From assembly GCA_021234155.1 (NCBI GenBank), contig JAJEKV010000195.1, forward strand, positions 124,001-188,000: a stretch of DNA of 64,000 bases, in the 5' to 3' direction. This document shows, one piece after another, positions 24,372-34,923 of this stretch (the first letter of the stretch is position 1; each line of letters begins with the position of its first letter). The translations under genes were made by a program, and so were the position numbers. A model generated the notes under the pieces. That model was given only the letters and a program-made list of their open reading frames with translations. It searched no databases and had not been told where the DNA came from. This DNA is from Isoetes taiwanensis (Eukaryota > Streptophyta > Lycopodiopsida > Isoetales > Isoetaceae).

Positions 24372-24504
24372 ATAATGGTCCGAGTATTAGAAGAACGATC
24401 ATATTTTGAAAATAGTCTGCTTCTCTTTAATTTGTCATTTCATACGAGAATTGCATGTTAAGACTTGTGAAAATCTCACTTCAGCTGATTGCATCCAGTT
24501 ACTC
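24372..24504 (-). pseudogene. galactosyltransferase pseudogene, segment 3
   Basis: Matches ~33788-33943 of the intact gene (shared TTTTGAAAATAGTCTGCTTC-like and GTTAAGACTTGTGAA blocks, GATTGCATCCA). It ends at TACTC (24500-24504), the target duplication of the LTR element that follows. Confidence 0.88.
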
Positions 24505-25146
24505 TGATACGAGACAAGGAATTTAACACAACTCATAAGCTTTTGGCAACATCAATTTAGACAAAGAAATGATTTTAAGATATCTTGTGATAATAAATCG
24601 GCCCAATACAAGTGCAAGACTATCTGTAATTCAGCAACAAGATATGGAGCATACTGAATATCTGCCCAACCAGATCCACATGGCTTAAGGCAATGTTCAG
24701 ATGGTTTAGTTACGAAGCATCGATCAAAGCTGAGTTCTCTTCTGCTTATAATCGATCAAACCACAGTAGACTTTGGATAGGCTTTAACAGAGTTGCAATA
24801 GAAACGAGAGAGTTTCATTGAAACGAGAGCAAAAGGAATATTCCTCGAAGATTCCCTTTTTAAAAAAAAAAAAAGAGCTAAAATGGGCTAAACTTTTTAT
24901 TTTTGTCATAAAAATGCATTTTGACCCCCCCAAAATCACTCATTTTTTTGTGCAAAGAGAAAATCAACTATGTCAAAGTGACACTTTTCATAACAAATTC
25001 AATTTACCTAAGTGTGTTTTTAAGTAAAACGACTAATATAAGTGTAATGCGCCCTACGCAACATTTTGTTAGCTTAGATTGTATTCCGTAAAAACGCATT
25101 TTTTATGAGTCATTTTTAATGATATAATATTTTAAAGTACCAAAAA

Positions 25147-25290
25147 TGTATTCCAGAATACACTTTTACTATTCGAGGATAACAGTAGTGTATTCCGGAA
25201 TACACTTTTGCTTTTCTGGAAAGTCAAAGTGTATTCCAGAATACACTTTTGGTTTTGCTCGAAATCCCAAGTGTATTCCAGAATACACAT
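25147..25290. repeat. left subterminal array of 16-bp palindromes
   Basis: Four copies of TGTATTCCRGAATACA at roughly 40-50 bp spacing, separated by CTTTTGSTTTT-like spacers. Further half copies occur at ~25573-25606. Two copies keep the perfect palindrome or differ by one base. Confidence 0.8.
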
Positions 25291-26120
25291 CTGCTGTACA
25301 AGTTTTTGAGACTCAACAGTGATCTTGCTATTTTCTGGGTTTTCCGAATTTTCAATGACTTTGCAATTTTTTTTTTGTTTCAATTGAAACATGAACATAG
25401 TTCAAAATAATGAAGGGATTAGCGAAAGGAAAAAACAAACCAACAACCTTGGGATTTTTTTCGTTTGTTTTGTGGGGATACAGGACCGTGGCATAAATAA
25501 AATGTTTGTTTTTTTTTGTTTTGTGGGGACAAGGGATACAGGATATTGGTTCTAAAAGAAAGAGGAAATCTTATTCTGGAATACACTTTGTATTCCGGAA
25601 TAGCATTTGGTTTTCAAGAAACCTGGCAGTTTTGGTTTTCTTGGGCGATTTTCTTCTGGGGAGTTAGCGCCTGCCATTTTAGTTTGGCGCTGCATTGTAT
25701 TTAGGTTTGTGCTACAGTAGAGACAATCGCTGGCTACATCGTCTCTTTGTGGGGTGATCCGAAATTTTTTTCCACCAAATAGTCTTGGGTTTTGGCTCGA
25801 AATTATGCTGGGCGATATGCAGGGTTAGGCATCGGGTCTTCAGCACCTTCGGGTTGGGCATCGGGTCTTCAGCATCAGGTTATTCGGGTCTTCAACATCG
25901 AGTTATTCAGGGTTAGTTATTCAGGGTTAGTTATTCAGGGTTAGTTAGGCCTCTGCTGCATCGGGTTAGGTCTCAACGGGCAGGGCTTTTTGCACTGCCC
26001 AATTCAGAGACGGTTCTTGGCATTCCTGTATCTTGCCTCAAAGACCCACGCGGGGATATATAATCTTGCTAAGCAGCAGCTCTCTCAGAAGAAACTGGTA
26101 ACTGGACTTCAAGAAATCTC

Positions 26121-26690
26121 CTATGGCGGCTCATTCGGAATGTAGAACAATGGAATATTTGCACTGATATGTCAGCTCCTTCTGCTGTAATGTGGCTAAA
26201 GGTAAATTGTCTGATCTTGATTTTTGTTGCATAAGGTGCTGGTCATAAAAATAATGTTTTTCAGGCCAACATAATGCCGTTCTCAGATGATAAAAAGGTT
26301 GTTGCTTCTGCTGCTAATGGTCATGCATTTTCAATTGCAGAGTGCTTGCTTTTGGAAAAGTCGAATCCTTGCTTAAGGTAAAACTACAACGCTGGGCACT
26401 TTTTCTAGTGGCTTCTAGAAAATGATAACTTGTAGTTTAGATTCTTAAGAGAAAAACATCTTTTATGCCAATCTTCACAGTTAGTAGCCATTATCTGAAC
26501 TCCAGTTTTCTAAGTCTGTCTTTGATAGCTATGGCTGCATTAAGGTCGTTTTTTAATCTGTCTTTATGATTTAGTTGCAAAAAAATAGTGTGTATGTTTT
26601 GTGGCTTGCAGAAAATTATTGGCACAACATGAAGTGCAGTACTATACTCTGCCAAGGCCCTCTTCAAGAGAGCACGTGGTACTTAATTGA
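26121..26690 (+). pseudogene. captured WD40 (DCAF8-like) gene fragment
   Basis: Two exons with intact splice sites, 26265-26377 and 26612-~26685, join in frame to MPFSDDKKVVASAANGHAFS then RKLLAQHE. This matches the plant DCAF8/WDTC1-like WD40 family segment typically reading KFMPFTDDR-IVTSAADGQVR and LLAKHEGR-HKLA. An upstream piece (~26121-26212, donor GTAAAT) may be a third exon. The remaining WD repeats are missing and the frame stops soon after PRPSSREHV, so no working protein is expected. Retained introns show capture of genomic DNA and not of mRNA. Confidence 0.6.
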
Positions 26691-26742
26691 AACTCTTGGT
26701 GAGTGTTCATTTTTAAGGAGGAAAAGACACAAATTTATATGA

Positions 26743-27199
26743 TTGATATATTTATATGATGCCACTAGGGAAAAATTGCAGAGGCACTGGAACTTTTTTA
26801 TGCGGGATGTGAGCTCATGGACTGCCATGGTCGAAGCATGTACCCTTCAAGTTCTGATAAATGAAGCTCTTGAGCTGAATAAGTTCTGTAAAAAAATGTC
26901 AAAAAAACATGTTGTGTCATGGAATGTAATAATTGTAGGCTTATACAGCAGGGCCAATATAAAGACGTTGTGCAACTATTTGAAGAAATGCTTGAGCAGA
27001 ATATTATCTCATGGATTTCATGATCGTAGCGTACTCAATGCTAGGACAGCTTACAGGCCAGCACTTGTATGATCAAATGCCTGAAAAAATTACGACCTTT
27101 TGGAATACTATGATCACATCGTTTGCTGAGCAAGGTCATTGCAAGGAGGCACTCCGTATGTTTAAACGGAATGCAGCTTCAAGGCTAACAAGCAACTAG
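26743..27199 (+). pseudogene. captured PPR gene fragment
   Basis: Two overlapping frames give PLS-type PPR motifs: FFMRDVSSWTAMVEA, INEALELNKFCKKMSKKHVV, SWNVIIVG, and, after a frame change near 27005, MIVAYSMLGQLTGQHLYDQM, PEKITTFWNTMITSFAEQGH, CKEALRMFKR. These resemble organellar PLS-class PPR proteins and not the P-class array at 44.8 kb. It lies directly downstream of the WD40 fragment inside the same DNA element, so the element holds pieces of at least two unrelated genes. Confidence 0.7.
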
Positions 27200-27989
27200 A
27201 AAGAAGAGGAAATGATACTTTGGATATCATGAGCCGTGCAATACAACATTGATGTCAAATGCCACAATTGGTGCATGATTGAGGAATTGAAAATCATCGT
27301 TACTATTGAACCACCTTGGACAAATACTTGGAATTCATTTGTAAACCATTAAACAAGACATAAAAATTGGTTCTAGCTCTGGACCTACTATTGCATACAG
27401 CTAAAGTAAAGGCCAATTTAGAAAGTTTAAGAGCACTGGTTATATCAAAGAGACATCAATTTTAAACACCATGGTGTTTTGAACATAACCCCTAAAACTG
27501 CAATTTCAAGTGGGTGATATGTTGATCCAATGGTAAAAAACTTTTTGGCTAAAATAACACGTTGTAAATTGTAATCACTTCATCATGAGATTTTAGGCAC
27601 TGAAGTTGGCATGTAAAAATCATTACTGTCCTTCACAAGTGCAGGAAGAACACAATGGTTCCTAAAAGTCGTCGTTAACTTAAAACGTGAAATTGAGGCT
27701 GTAGAATGGAGTAGCTTTTGCATTTTTCAATAATAATGTTCACGCAAAATGTATGAGGTTTGAAATGATATGACTTTTTATTAAAATGATGTCTTACAAG
27801 TTACAAGGAATGTGTCGAGAATATTGCATGTTGTGCATCAATGCTTTTAGTTTTCATTCTCAACAAAATATAGAGGTCGTGCATCAATGCTTTTAGTTTT
27901 CACCCTCAACAAAAATAAGGAGGTCGCATATTAAACGGGGTCCCCTAAATGGTAGGAAATAAATGCTTAACCAAATGGTAGGCAACATG

Positions 27990-28235
27990 TTGTTTCGAAA
28001 TACACGTATTCCAGAGTACACATTTGCTTTCTCAGGAAAGCAAATGTGTATTCCGGAATACACATTTGCTTTCTCAGAAAGCAAAGGTGTATTTCGGAAT
28101 ACACTTTTGCTTTCTCTAAAAATCCAAAGTGTGTTCTAGAATACAATTTTGCTTTTTCTGAAAATCCAAAGTGTGTTCTGGAATACACTTTTGTTTTTTG
28201 GAAAAGCAAAAGTGTATTCCGGAATACACTTTTGT
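27990..28235. repeat. right subterminal array of 16-bp palindromes
   Basis: Five to six copies of TGTRTTCYRGAATACA-like palindromes, including perfect TGTATTCCGGAATACA copies near 28048 and 28211. They alternate with a second palindrome of the type TTTGCTTTCT / AGAAAGCAAA. Spacing is about 40 bp. It lies ~490 bp from the element end; the left array lies ~355 bp from its end. Confidence 0.8.
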
Positions 28236-29268
28236 TTTTACATTTTTTGTTTTATGTGTCCTAGTGTTCAATTATTTACTTATTTATTTTCTTGTTTGTT
28301 AATCAGCCAATAAAACGTCAAACATGTTTGTTGGAACAACTAAACGTGGAGACTTGGGACAGATACCCAGTTGCAACGTCTGACGAGCGTATTGTTCGAT
28401 ACGCACCAAATTTTGAGGGTGCCAAATTGATGTACTGAAAAAATTTAAGGAAATAATAATTATTTTTTTTCTCTATTTTGATGTTTTTGATATCTCACTT
28501 TCAGAGATTATGTATTCATGTCTATATTTTGCCATTTTCAAGGGTGTTTCTTTGCAAAAAACAAACTTGTCACTTAATGAGGAGCCAAAATGAGGGAAAA
28601 AAAAATTGAACCTTTTGAAATTCTCAAGTTTATAAAAAAAAGGCCAATTTTAAGAGCATGGTGTTTTTTTTAAGGGAATCTTTGAAACGGGAGTTCTGCA
28701 ACACTCTCGTTTAATATGCAACCTTGTTCTTTATGGAGGGGACGATTGATAATCAGATTAAATCTCAGGCTGTATCCAAAAAAGCATCAACAACTTAAAT
28801 CTGGAAGTTCTGGGGCTTCTGAAGAACTCAGAGCAATAGATGCCAATCTGGAGGATCGAGTTTGAGTGTCGAGCTGCCGCAGTGATGGCCGATGCTGTCA
28901 TCTGGCCGATTCTCCCTTTTTTATAGTCCAATCTGCCTTTTTGTTGTCTAAAACATCATTGTCGCATTAAAAGGTCCTTGCTATTTTATCTTAGTCGACC
29001 CCTTTTTGTGGTAATCGATAGCAGAGCTCAGGATGTTCGGCGCTGCCCTTTTTTCGTTTAAAATAGCTGGAAGCTGACTTTGTATAAACACCCCTTTTGC
29101 TTTTATATTTAGCCCCTTTTTATCTGGATAATTTTGTTAATGGTGAAGATGCCTTCCTAAGTTTCTTTTTAATTATATTCTTGGAAAACTTTAGGAACTA
29201 GCATTTACATTGCCTTACTTTACAAGGCCTTTCGATGTGGACCACATCCCCGTATTTCCTCCATATCA

Positions 29269-30058
29269 ATCAATCCTTTCTCAAAAAGATCGTCTGTGAG
29301 CATCCAAGTTACGCTCCATTTCGGTCCATCCCGTCTCAAGGTGGTTGTTCCGCAATTATCATGAACCTGGAAGTTTCTCAAATCTGCGAAGTCAAGAAAC
29401 AATTATACATATTACTGTACTTCCATAGTACCATATATCTTTGGTACATACGCGTTCCTTTTTCTTTTAATCTCTGCAAAACAATTGTATGTCCACGTTA
29501 CAGATGCCATTTTTGTCAGGCCTATTGTGTTGCAACCACAATTACCGCTCTTCAAAAATATGCACCATGCACCCTTGTTCAAACCTATTGCGCTGCGGCA
29601 CAATTGCTAATCTACCAAGAGGTATTCAGAATTAGTGCACCATATTCAGGCCTATTACATTGCAATCGTAATTACCAATCTAGTACATTGTCTATTAAAA
29701 ATAATAGTCTAATATTATTCCACGTAAAAAAACAACTTACAAATCTTTTCCTAAAGAAAAGTAGTTCTAATTGTTTTACCCCATGGTTCCAATTTGGAGC
29801 CACTTCCTCTCGTTGACAATGGCTCGTGATCACTCCGCAATCTTAGAAGTCTCAGCTATATCCTCCACAGGTTTAGGAGCTCCAATCGCGATACAAGATA
29901 GACAACAATTCCACTTGCCTACCATACTCTTGCTAGTTATATGGCATAAGCAATGCTACTGAGATGCAATATAACTTGCGTTGGACAAAGCATGTTGGTA
30001 TTTTCTTTCAGAGACATTGAAGCGGTTCTGGGCTATTAATCAGGTATTCGGATTTACT
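29269..30058 (-). other. internal region of the non-autonomous LTR element
   Basis: About 790 bp with no gag-pol similarity. The plus-strand ORF at 29235-29816 runs against the element and crosses the LTR edge, so it is not regarded as a gene. Diverged short repeats around GGCCTATTRYRTTGCAA recur at 29519, 29587 and 29648. Confidence 0.6.
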
Positions 30059-30072
30059 GGGCTCTGATACCA
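30059..30072 (-). promoter_or_regulatory. primer-binding site (initiator Met tRNA)
   Basis: GGGCTCTGATACCA on the plus strand is the complement of TGGTATCAGAGCCC, the standard plant LTR-element site that pairs with tRNA-iMet. It lies 2 bp from the LTR boundary at 30075. Confidence 0.85.
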
Positions 30073-30360
30073 ATTGATACGAGACAAAGAATTTAACACA
30101 ACTCGAAAGCTTTTGGCAATATCAATTTAGACAAAGAAATGATTTTAAGATCTCTTATGATAATAAATCGGCCCAATACAAGTGCAAGACTAACTGTAAT
30201 TCAACAACAAGATGTGGAGCACACTGAATATCCGCCCAACCGGATCCACATGGCTTAAGGCAATGTCCAGATGGTTTAGGTATGAAGCATCGATCAAAGC
30301 TGGGTTCTCTTCTGCTTATAATCGATCAAACTACAGTAGACTTGGATAGGCTTTATAGAG

Positions 30361-30446
30361 GAAGGAAGGAAGGAAGGAAGGAAGGAAGGAAGGAAGGAAG
30401 GTATTTTTATCGTCCACGGAGACAATCGGTCTATGGGACCCAATAC
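30361..30446 (-). mobile_element. short retroposon 3' end with (CTTC)n tail in right LTR
   Basis: On the minus strand GGGTCCCATAGACCGATT, then GTCTCCGTGGACGATAAAAA, leads into a tetranucleotide microsatellite (30361-30401). It is absent from the left LTR, so it inserted after the LTR element. Same tail family as at 11.3, 16.8 and 36.1 kb. Confidence 0.65.
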
Positions 30447-30971
30447 AATTAAGAATCAGACTAAATCTCAGGTTGTATCCAAGAAAACATCAGCAACTTA
30501 AATCTAGAAGTTTTGGGGCTTCTGAAGAACTCAGAGGCAGTAGATGCCAATCTGCAGGATTGGCTTGAGCGTCGAACTGCCGTAGTGATGGTTGATGCTA
30601 TCATCTGGCCGATTCTCCCTTTTTATAGTCAAATTTGTCTTTTTGCTGTCTAAAACAATCATTGTCGCATTAAAAGGTCCTTGCTATTTTATCTCAGCCG
30701 ACCCCTTTTTGTGATAACCGATAGCAGAGCTCAAGATGTTCGACGCTGCCCTTTTTTTGTTTAAAATAGCTGGAAGTTGACTTTGCATAAAGGTCCCTTT
30801 TGCTTTTATATTTAGCCCCCTTTTTACTTGGATAATTTTGTTAATGGTGAAGATGGCTTCCTAAGTCCCTTTTATTTATATTCTTGGAAAACTTTAGGGA
30901 CTAGCATTTACATTCCCTTACTTTACTAGCCCTTTCAATGTGGACCACACCCCCGTGCTCGCTCCATATCA

Positions 30972-31586
30972 TACCCCGAGTGATCATTTGCTCGACAAAG
31001 TTGCCACTTTTAGAATAGACTCCAATAAACAAATCAACGCTGACTATAGAAACAGTTGGTGCCCTAAGCTTTCCAAGCTTTTATATAGAAATTAATGGAT
31101 CAACATACAGTAATGAAGCTACTTTAATAGCTTTGAGCTCACCCCAGGAATTGATAGACAAGCCACATCTGCTGCAATAAAGCGGAATGAAGCAACATGA
31201 AGTCCATCTATAGATCTATGATATCCCTCCAACCCAACAACTAGCTCTAGATGGAAAGTTTGGTCTTTTAAAATGAGTTACTAAGTGTTGTTACCTTGGT
31301 TCCAAGCTTCACATTGAACCTTTTCATCAAATGTTTTCTTCATCCTTCGTCCTTTGCAACATCGGGGAATTGCCCAACATTTACGAAAGAAACTACTTTT
31401 AATTTCAATTATAGAACTTCCTCCTTCAATCTGGGGATTGACATGAGGTGTAGATGAGTCCCCCCATTATATCCTTTTAGTTCTAATATGAAGACAATTG
31501 AAGTCTTGCCTATTAAAGTAATGGACCAAACATTTGTAAGGCCACAAGCAAGCTTAACATTTTGGCCTTGCTTCAAACAACATTCC
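30972..31586 (-). pseudogene. galactosyltransferase pseudogene, segment 4 (galectin domain and linker)
   Basis: Matches ~33940-34560 of the intact gene: it covers the start of the transferase domain, the whole galectin-like domain and the region before it. Small indels break the frame. It begins at TACCC, the second copy of the LTR-element target duplication, and ends at ATTCC (31582-31586), the target duplication of the solo LTR. Confidence 0.9.
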
Positions 31587-32826
31587 TGTAATGGTCTGGG
31601 AAGTTAAGGACCCGTATTGTATAAGTATTTGTACAAAATCCACATAAGCAAACTATAAAAAGAAAAATTGTAGAAGAGGGCTTTTGTTGGTGGTACGTGA
31701 GGTTTTTTTTTGCAAGAGAATGGTTTTGAAGATTGTGGGGCTGAGGAGACACCGAGAAGGCAGGAGCTTGGCAATAGCATCAAGAACTGCATCGATCTAT
31801 TCTATCAGGTGGGGTTTTGGATTTTGTGGATTCAAGTTGTGGTTGCATAGGCTGCCAAGAATCAATTTGTACATGCTTTTGGATGGTAGATTTCCTCTAT
31901 GATTAGCTATGGTTGGAATTGCCGAGGGTCTGGTAAAGTCTGCGAGGCAAAATTGAATATGCAGGTATTTCAGAATTAATTGAGGTGTTCAAAGAGCAAC
32001 ATGATAGAAGTTACAGGGCTTAAGGCAAGCTTGAAAGGTAGGTTGAATTCGTTCTCAAGCTTAACCCAGATAAATAGAAGGAAGGCAGACAGAGGAAAAG
32101 GGTGTCGAGTTGCTGCATCAAGGCCTCTGAGGTGTACAGAAATGGCTTGGCTCCACCGAAACTTTGCTGGCAAACAGTGGATCCTATATCTAAATCAAGC
32201 TGGAACTGCATCGAAAGAGGCCGATTCAGACTTAGAGGGGCCGATCTGCCCTGGGCAGCAGTGAATTAGAAAAATCAGAAGCTTTCCAGAGCTGCCAGAA
32301 TTAAATTAAAGGGCCACCTGATTCATGAGAAAACAGGTCGAAATTGCCTCTAAACAGCCGAATTGGGGATTTGAGTGCCGATTTGGGCTGGGAAAGGCTT
32401 TAACCTGAGAAATTGATGCCTTTTGGAGAAGCGCCCAACTGCCCCAAGCAAATCTGAATCCCAGTGAGTGCATGTGCAGTGAACCCGCAAGGTGGCGGCC
32501 AGGTTGATGGTGGCAATGTGGCCGGGAATCGTGCTTGAGTTCTAGAGCTAGCAATTTCTGTTGATTTGCTCAGTGCTATTGTGCATGTATATTTATAACG
32601 CATTGTAAATATTGAGCTATTGATTTTCTCAGTTAGAGCTTGGAATATATGAAGCTTATGAATATGTTGAATGCATGAACCAGGGTTATTTGTTGAGCCT
32701 AAACTGTGGATTTAATTTGCGAAGGAAGATTAAATTCTTCACCTAAATTCACCTGTACATAACTGTAGCCTTAAGTTAGAAAAGATCCCGAGTTGCCTGG
32801 AGGGTCAACTCGGCAGGCTCGTCACA
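31587..32826. mobile_element. solo LTR
   Basis: A 1,240-bp block starting TGT and ending ACA, flanked by ATTCC at 31582-31586 and 32827-32831. It is missing from the intact galactosyltransferase copy. No coding domain inside. TG-CA ends, a 5-bp duplication and a single copy point to a solo LTR left by recombination of a full element. Orientation is not known. Confidence 0.7.
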
Positions 32827-32978
32827 ATTCCCCACACAATCCCTTTGTATAGGAGTGATGTATGAGGATGAATTGCCAGAGTCTTGAATTTTCTACCTTT
32901 TCTTTCGAAGCCAATGCACCATCCACCTTTGCTTTTCCTTATCTTGTGGCTTCTGCCCTTCGTCTTTCTTTTGACTTT
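32827..32978 (-). pseudogene. galactosyltransferase pseudogene, segment 5 (5'-truncated end)
   Basis: Matches 34590-34745 of the intact gene and stops inside the codons for SQKKDG. The membrane anchor, the first ~60 codons and the promoter are missing. It joins directly to CTAGACATGATGAGACGAGG at ~32980, the 3' flank of the intact copy: this is the tandem-duplication junction. Confidence 0.9.
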
Positions 32979-33249
32979 GCTAGACATGATGAGACGAGGA
33001 AAATTGTAATCTCTTTGGTAGAAAATCAAAAAATCGCCCTTTACTGTTAGTTTTACTAGCAATGTATCTTTGATTAGAAACATGTCTTAGATGCGCATTG
33101 CACCTATACTAGCAAGGTAATTTATTCTTTCGCAAACCTCTCATATTGACCATATCGTTTTGTGAGATGAAATGAATATTGATGCAAAATAAGCATAAAC
33201 AAGGCAATAATCAATTTATAAGAACGATGCATCAAGTGAACAACCTCCA

Positions 33250-34923
33250 TCATAAACAACAACGAATGTCACCATTTTTTAATCTATTCCACTGACAATG
33301 CATTTGGTGGTTTGACCAAAGATGTATTGTAGCATATCCATTGGAGCATCCCCAGTTGCCAAATCCACGATGTTGCATATATTGAACTACTTGTGATTTA
33401 CTATACTGGTGAATCCACATTCCCATAACAATATCTTCTAGTCTGATAATCTCTAATTTAGCATCCTCAACATGTGATGCAACAAACTTAGCAATATCAT
33501 GTGATATTATATAACCAGAGCCACCAAGTGCATATCGTGGAAATACATATGCATCATTAGGCCACTCCTCGCTTGAGAGTGCCCATTTAGTAGTGTTTAG
33601 ATCTTTGGCTGTAACATTTTCATGCAAGCAACCTAGATATATATTTGATGTGTTTTTTATCTCTTTCAATATCTCTAATACTGCATCCACTCTAACAAAC
33701 GTGTCATCATCAGCTTTCATGATATAGGATGCATACATATTTATGCCATGCTCACAAATAGAAAATGTCTTGTAAGCTTGAAGGTCATAATGGTCTAGTA
33801 TCGGAAGAATGACCATATCTTGAAAATAGTCTGCTTCTTTTTGAATTTGTAAATTGATACTAGTATTTGAATGAAGCCCAACAAAAAAACGTGTTAAGAC
33901 TTGTGAAGATCTCACCTGGGGTGATTGCATCCAAGTACTCCTAATGATCATCCGCTCGGCAAAGTTGTCACTTTTAGAACAAACTCCAATGAACAAATCA
34001 ACGCCAACTATAGAAACAATTGGTGACCTGAGCTTTCCAAGCTTTTCTGTAGAAATTAATGGATCAACAGAAGGTAATGAAGCCAATTTAATGGCTTTGA
34101 GCTCAATATCCCCAGCAACTGATAGGTAAGCCACATCCGCTGCAATAAAGCCCTCTCTAGAGGGAAATGAAGCAACATGGAGTCCATCTATAGATATATG
34201 ATATCCTTCCAACCCAACAACTAGCTCTAGATAGAAAGTATGGTCTTTTAAAATGGGATATAAAGTGTTATTACCTCGTATCCAAGCTTCACATTGAACC
34301 TTTCCATCAATTGTTTTGTTCATCCTTCGTCCTTTGCAACGTTGGGGAGTTCCCCACGGTTTACGAAACAAACCACTTTTAATTTCAATTGTAAATCTTC
34401 CTCCTTCAATATGGGGATTGACATGAAGTATAGGTGAGTCTCTCCCATTGGATCCTTTCAGTTCTAATATGAAGCCAGCTGATGTCTTGCCTATTATAGT
34501 AATGGATGATCCATTTGCAAGGCCACAAGGAAGTTTAACATTTTCGCCTTGCTTCAAAATGTTGTCTCCCAATAAAGTAACATTTCCCACACAATCCCTT
34601 TGTATAGAAGTGATGTATGAGGATGAATTGCCGAGTTTTGAAGTTTCTTCCATTTCTTTCAAAGCCAATGCACCATCCACCTTTGCTTTAAGATACATTT
34701 TCCTTATCCTATTTTTTGGCCTCTGCTCTCCATCTTTCTTTTGACTTGGCTTGAGAGAATAAGGCACTGTGTCATTTGAGCCTACATCATATAAAGAAGA
34801 TGAATTGGAAGAGGGATCTAATATGGAAGATGACAATAATTGAAAAGTCGAAAACTTTGATGGTTTGAAGGTGACCACTATGAAAAGGGAAAAGCAAAAT
34901 AGGAACAAAAGAAAAACCTTCAT
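33250..34923 (-). CDS. galectin-domain beta-1,3-galactosyltransferase (hydroxyproline O-galactosyltransferase type)
   Basis: 557 residues in one uninterrupted exon, ATG at 34923. Residues 3-18 are a hydrophobic type II signal anchor (Golgi). Residues ~110-285 are a galectin-like domain (GGRFTIEIKSGLFRKPWGTP, QRCKGR). Residues ~300-545 are a GT31 galactosyltransferase domain: RMIIRSTWM (325-332), FFVGLHSN, KADDDTFVR (403-411, the DDD metal-binding motif), YALGGSGYIIS (464-474), RLEDIVMGMWIHQY (494-507). In Arabidopsis this architecture (GALT2-6/B3GALT15-20) adds galactose to hydroxyproline of arabinogalactan proteins; function here is inferred by family. The gene is full length and intact. The lack of introns is unlike Arabidopsis relatives and could mean a retrocopy. 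A 1.77-kb part of it was duplicated to the left and became the pseudogene. Confidence 0.93.
   Translation of the reverse strand: MKVFLLFLFCFSLFIVVTFKPSKFSTFQLLSSSILDPSSNSSSLYDVGSNDTVPYSLKPSQKKDGEQRPKNRIRKMYLKAKVDGALALKEMEETSKLGNSSSYITSIQRDCVGNVTLLGDNILKQGENVKLPCGLANGSSITIIGKTSAGFILELKGSNGRDSPILHVNPHIEGGRFTIEIKSGLFRKPWGTPQRCKGRRMNKTIDGKVQCEAWIRGNNTLYPILKDHTFYLELVVGLEGYHISIDGLHVASFPSREGFIAADVAYLSVAGDIELKAIKLASLPSVDPLISTEKLGKLRSPIVSIVGVDLFIGVCSKSDNFAERMIIRSTWMQSPQVRSSQVLTRFFVGLHSNTSINLQIQKEADYFQDMVILPILDHYDLQAYKTFSICEHGINMYASYIMKADDDTFVRVDAVLEILKEIKNTSNIYLGCLHENVTAKDLNTTKWALSSEEWPNDAYVFPRYALGGSGYIISHDIAKFVASHVEDAKLEIIRLEDIVMGMWIHQYSKSQVVQYMQHRGFGNWGCSNGYATIHLWSNHQMHCQWNRLKNGDIRCCL

Larger units (their letters stand above)
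24792..28725. mobile_element. gene-capturing DNA transposon (Pack-MULE-like) inside the LTR
   Basis: A 3.9-kb insertion in the left LTR. The ends are imperfect inverted repeats: GTTGCAATAGAAACGAGAG on the left, and GTTGCATATTAAACGAGAG reading inward from the right. Variants of CTTTATRGAG from the LTR lie on both sides, consistent with a ~9-10-bp target duplication now blurred; the right boundary is uncertain by ~6 bp. Near both ends are arrays of the palindrome TGTATTCCGGAATACA. The middle carries exon fragments of a WD40 gene and a PPR gene, with no transposase. Terminal repeats, target-site size and captured exons suggest a Pack-MULE; superfamily is inferred. Confidence 0.7.
24505..30971 (-). 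mobile_element. non-autonomous LTR retrotransposon with nested insertions
   Basis: Minus-strand element with LTRs that start TGATA and end TATCA. The 3' LTR is on the left (24505-29268, split by a 3.9-kb DNA element) and the 5' LTR on the right (30075-30971, containing a short retroposon). Without insertions each LTR is ~820 bp. Next to the 5' LTR lies a primer-binding site for initiator-Met tRNA (TGGTATCAGAGCCC read on the minus strand, 30059-30072, two bases from the LTR). The internal region is only ~0.8 kb and has no gag or pol, so the element is of the LARD/TRIM kind. Flanks TACTC (24500-24504) and TACCC (30972-30976) are a 5-bp target duplication with one change. It sits inside the galactosyltransferase pseudogene. 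Confidence 0.88.

Noticed and set aside
26040-26070. TATA-like GGATATATAATC as promoter of the captured WD40 fragment
   Set aside because: A TATA-like string in AT-rich DNA is not enough, and the downstream fragment is incomplete.
29235-29816. 193-codon plus-strand ORF
   Set aside because: It runs antisense through the LTR boundary and the interior of the non-autonomous LTR element; no domain and no conserved start.
31684-32264. short ORFs in the solo LTR
   Set aside because: They overlap on both strands inside a non-coding LTR and show no domains.
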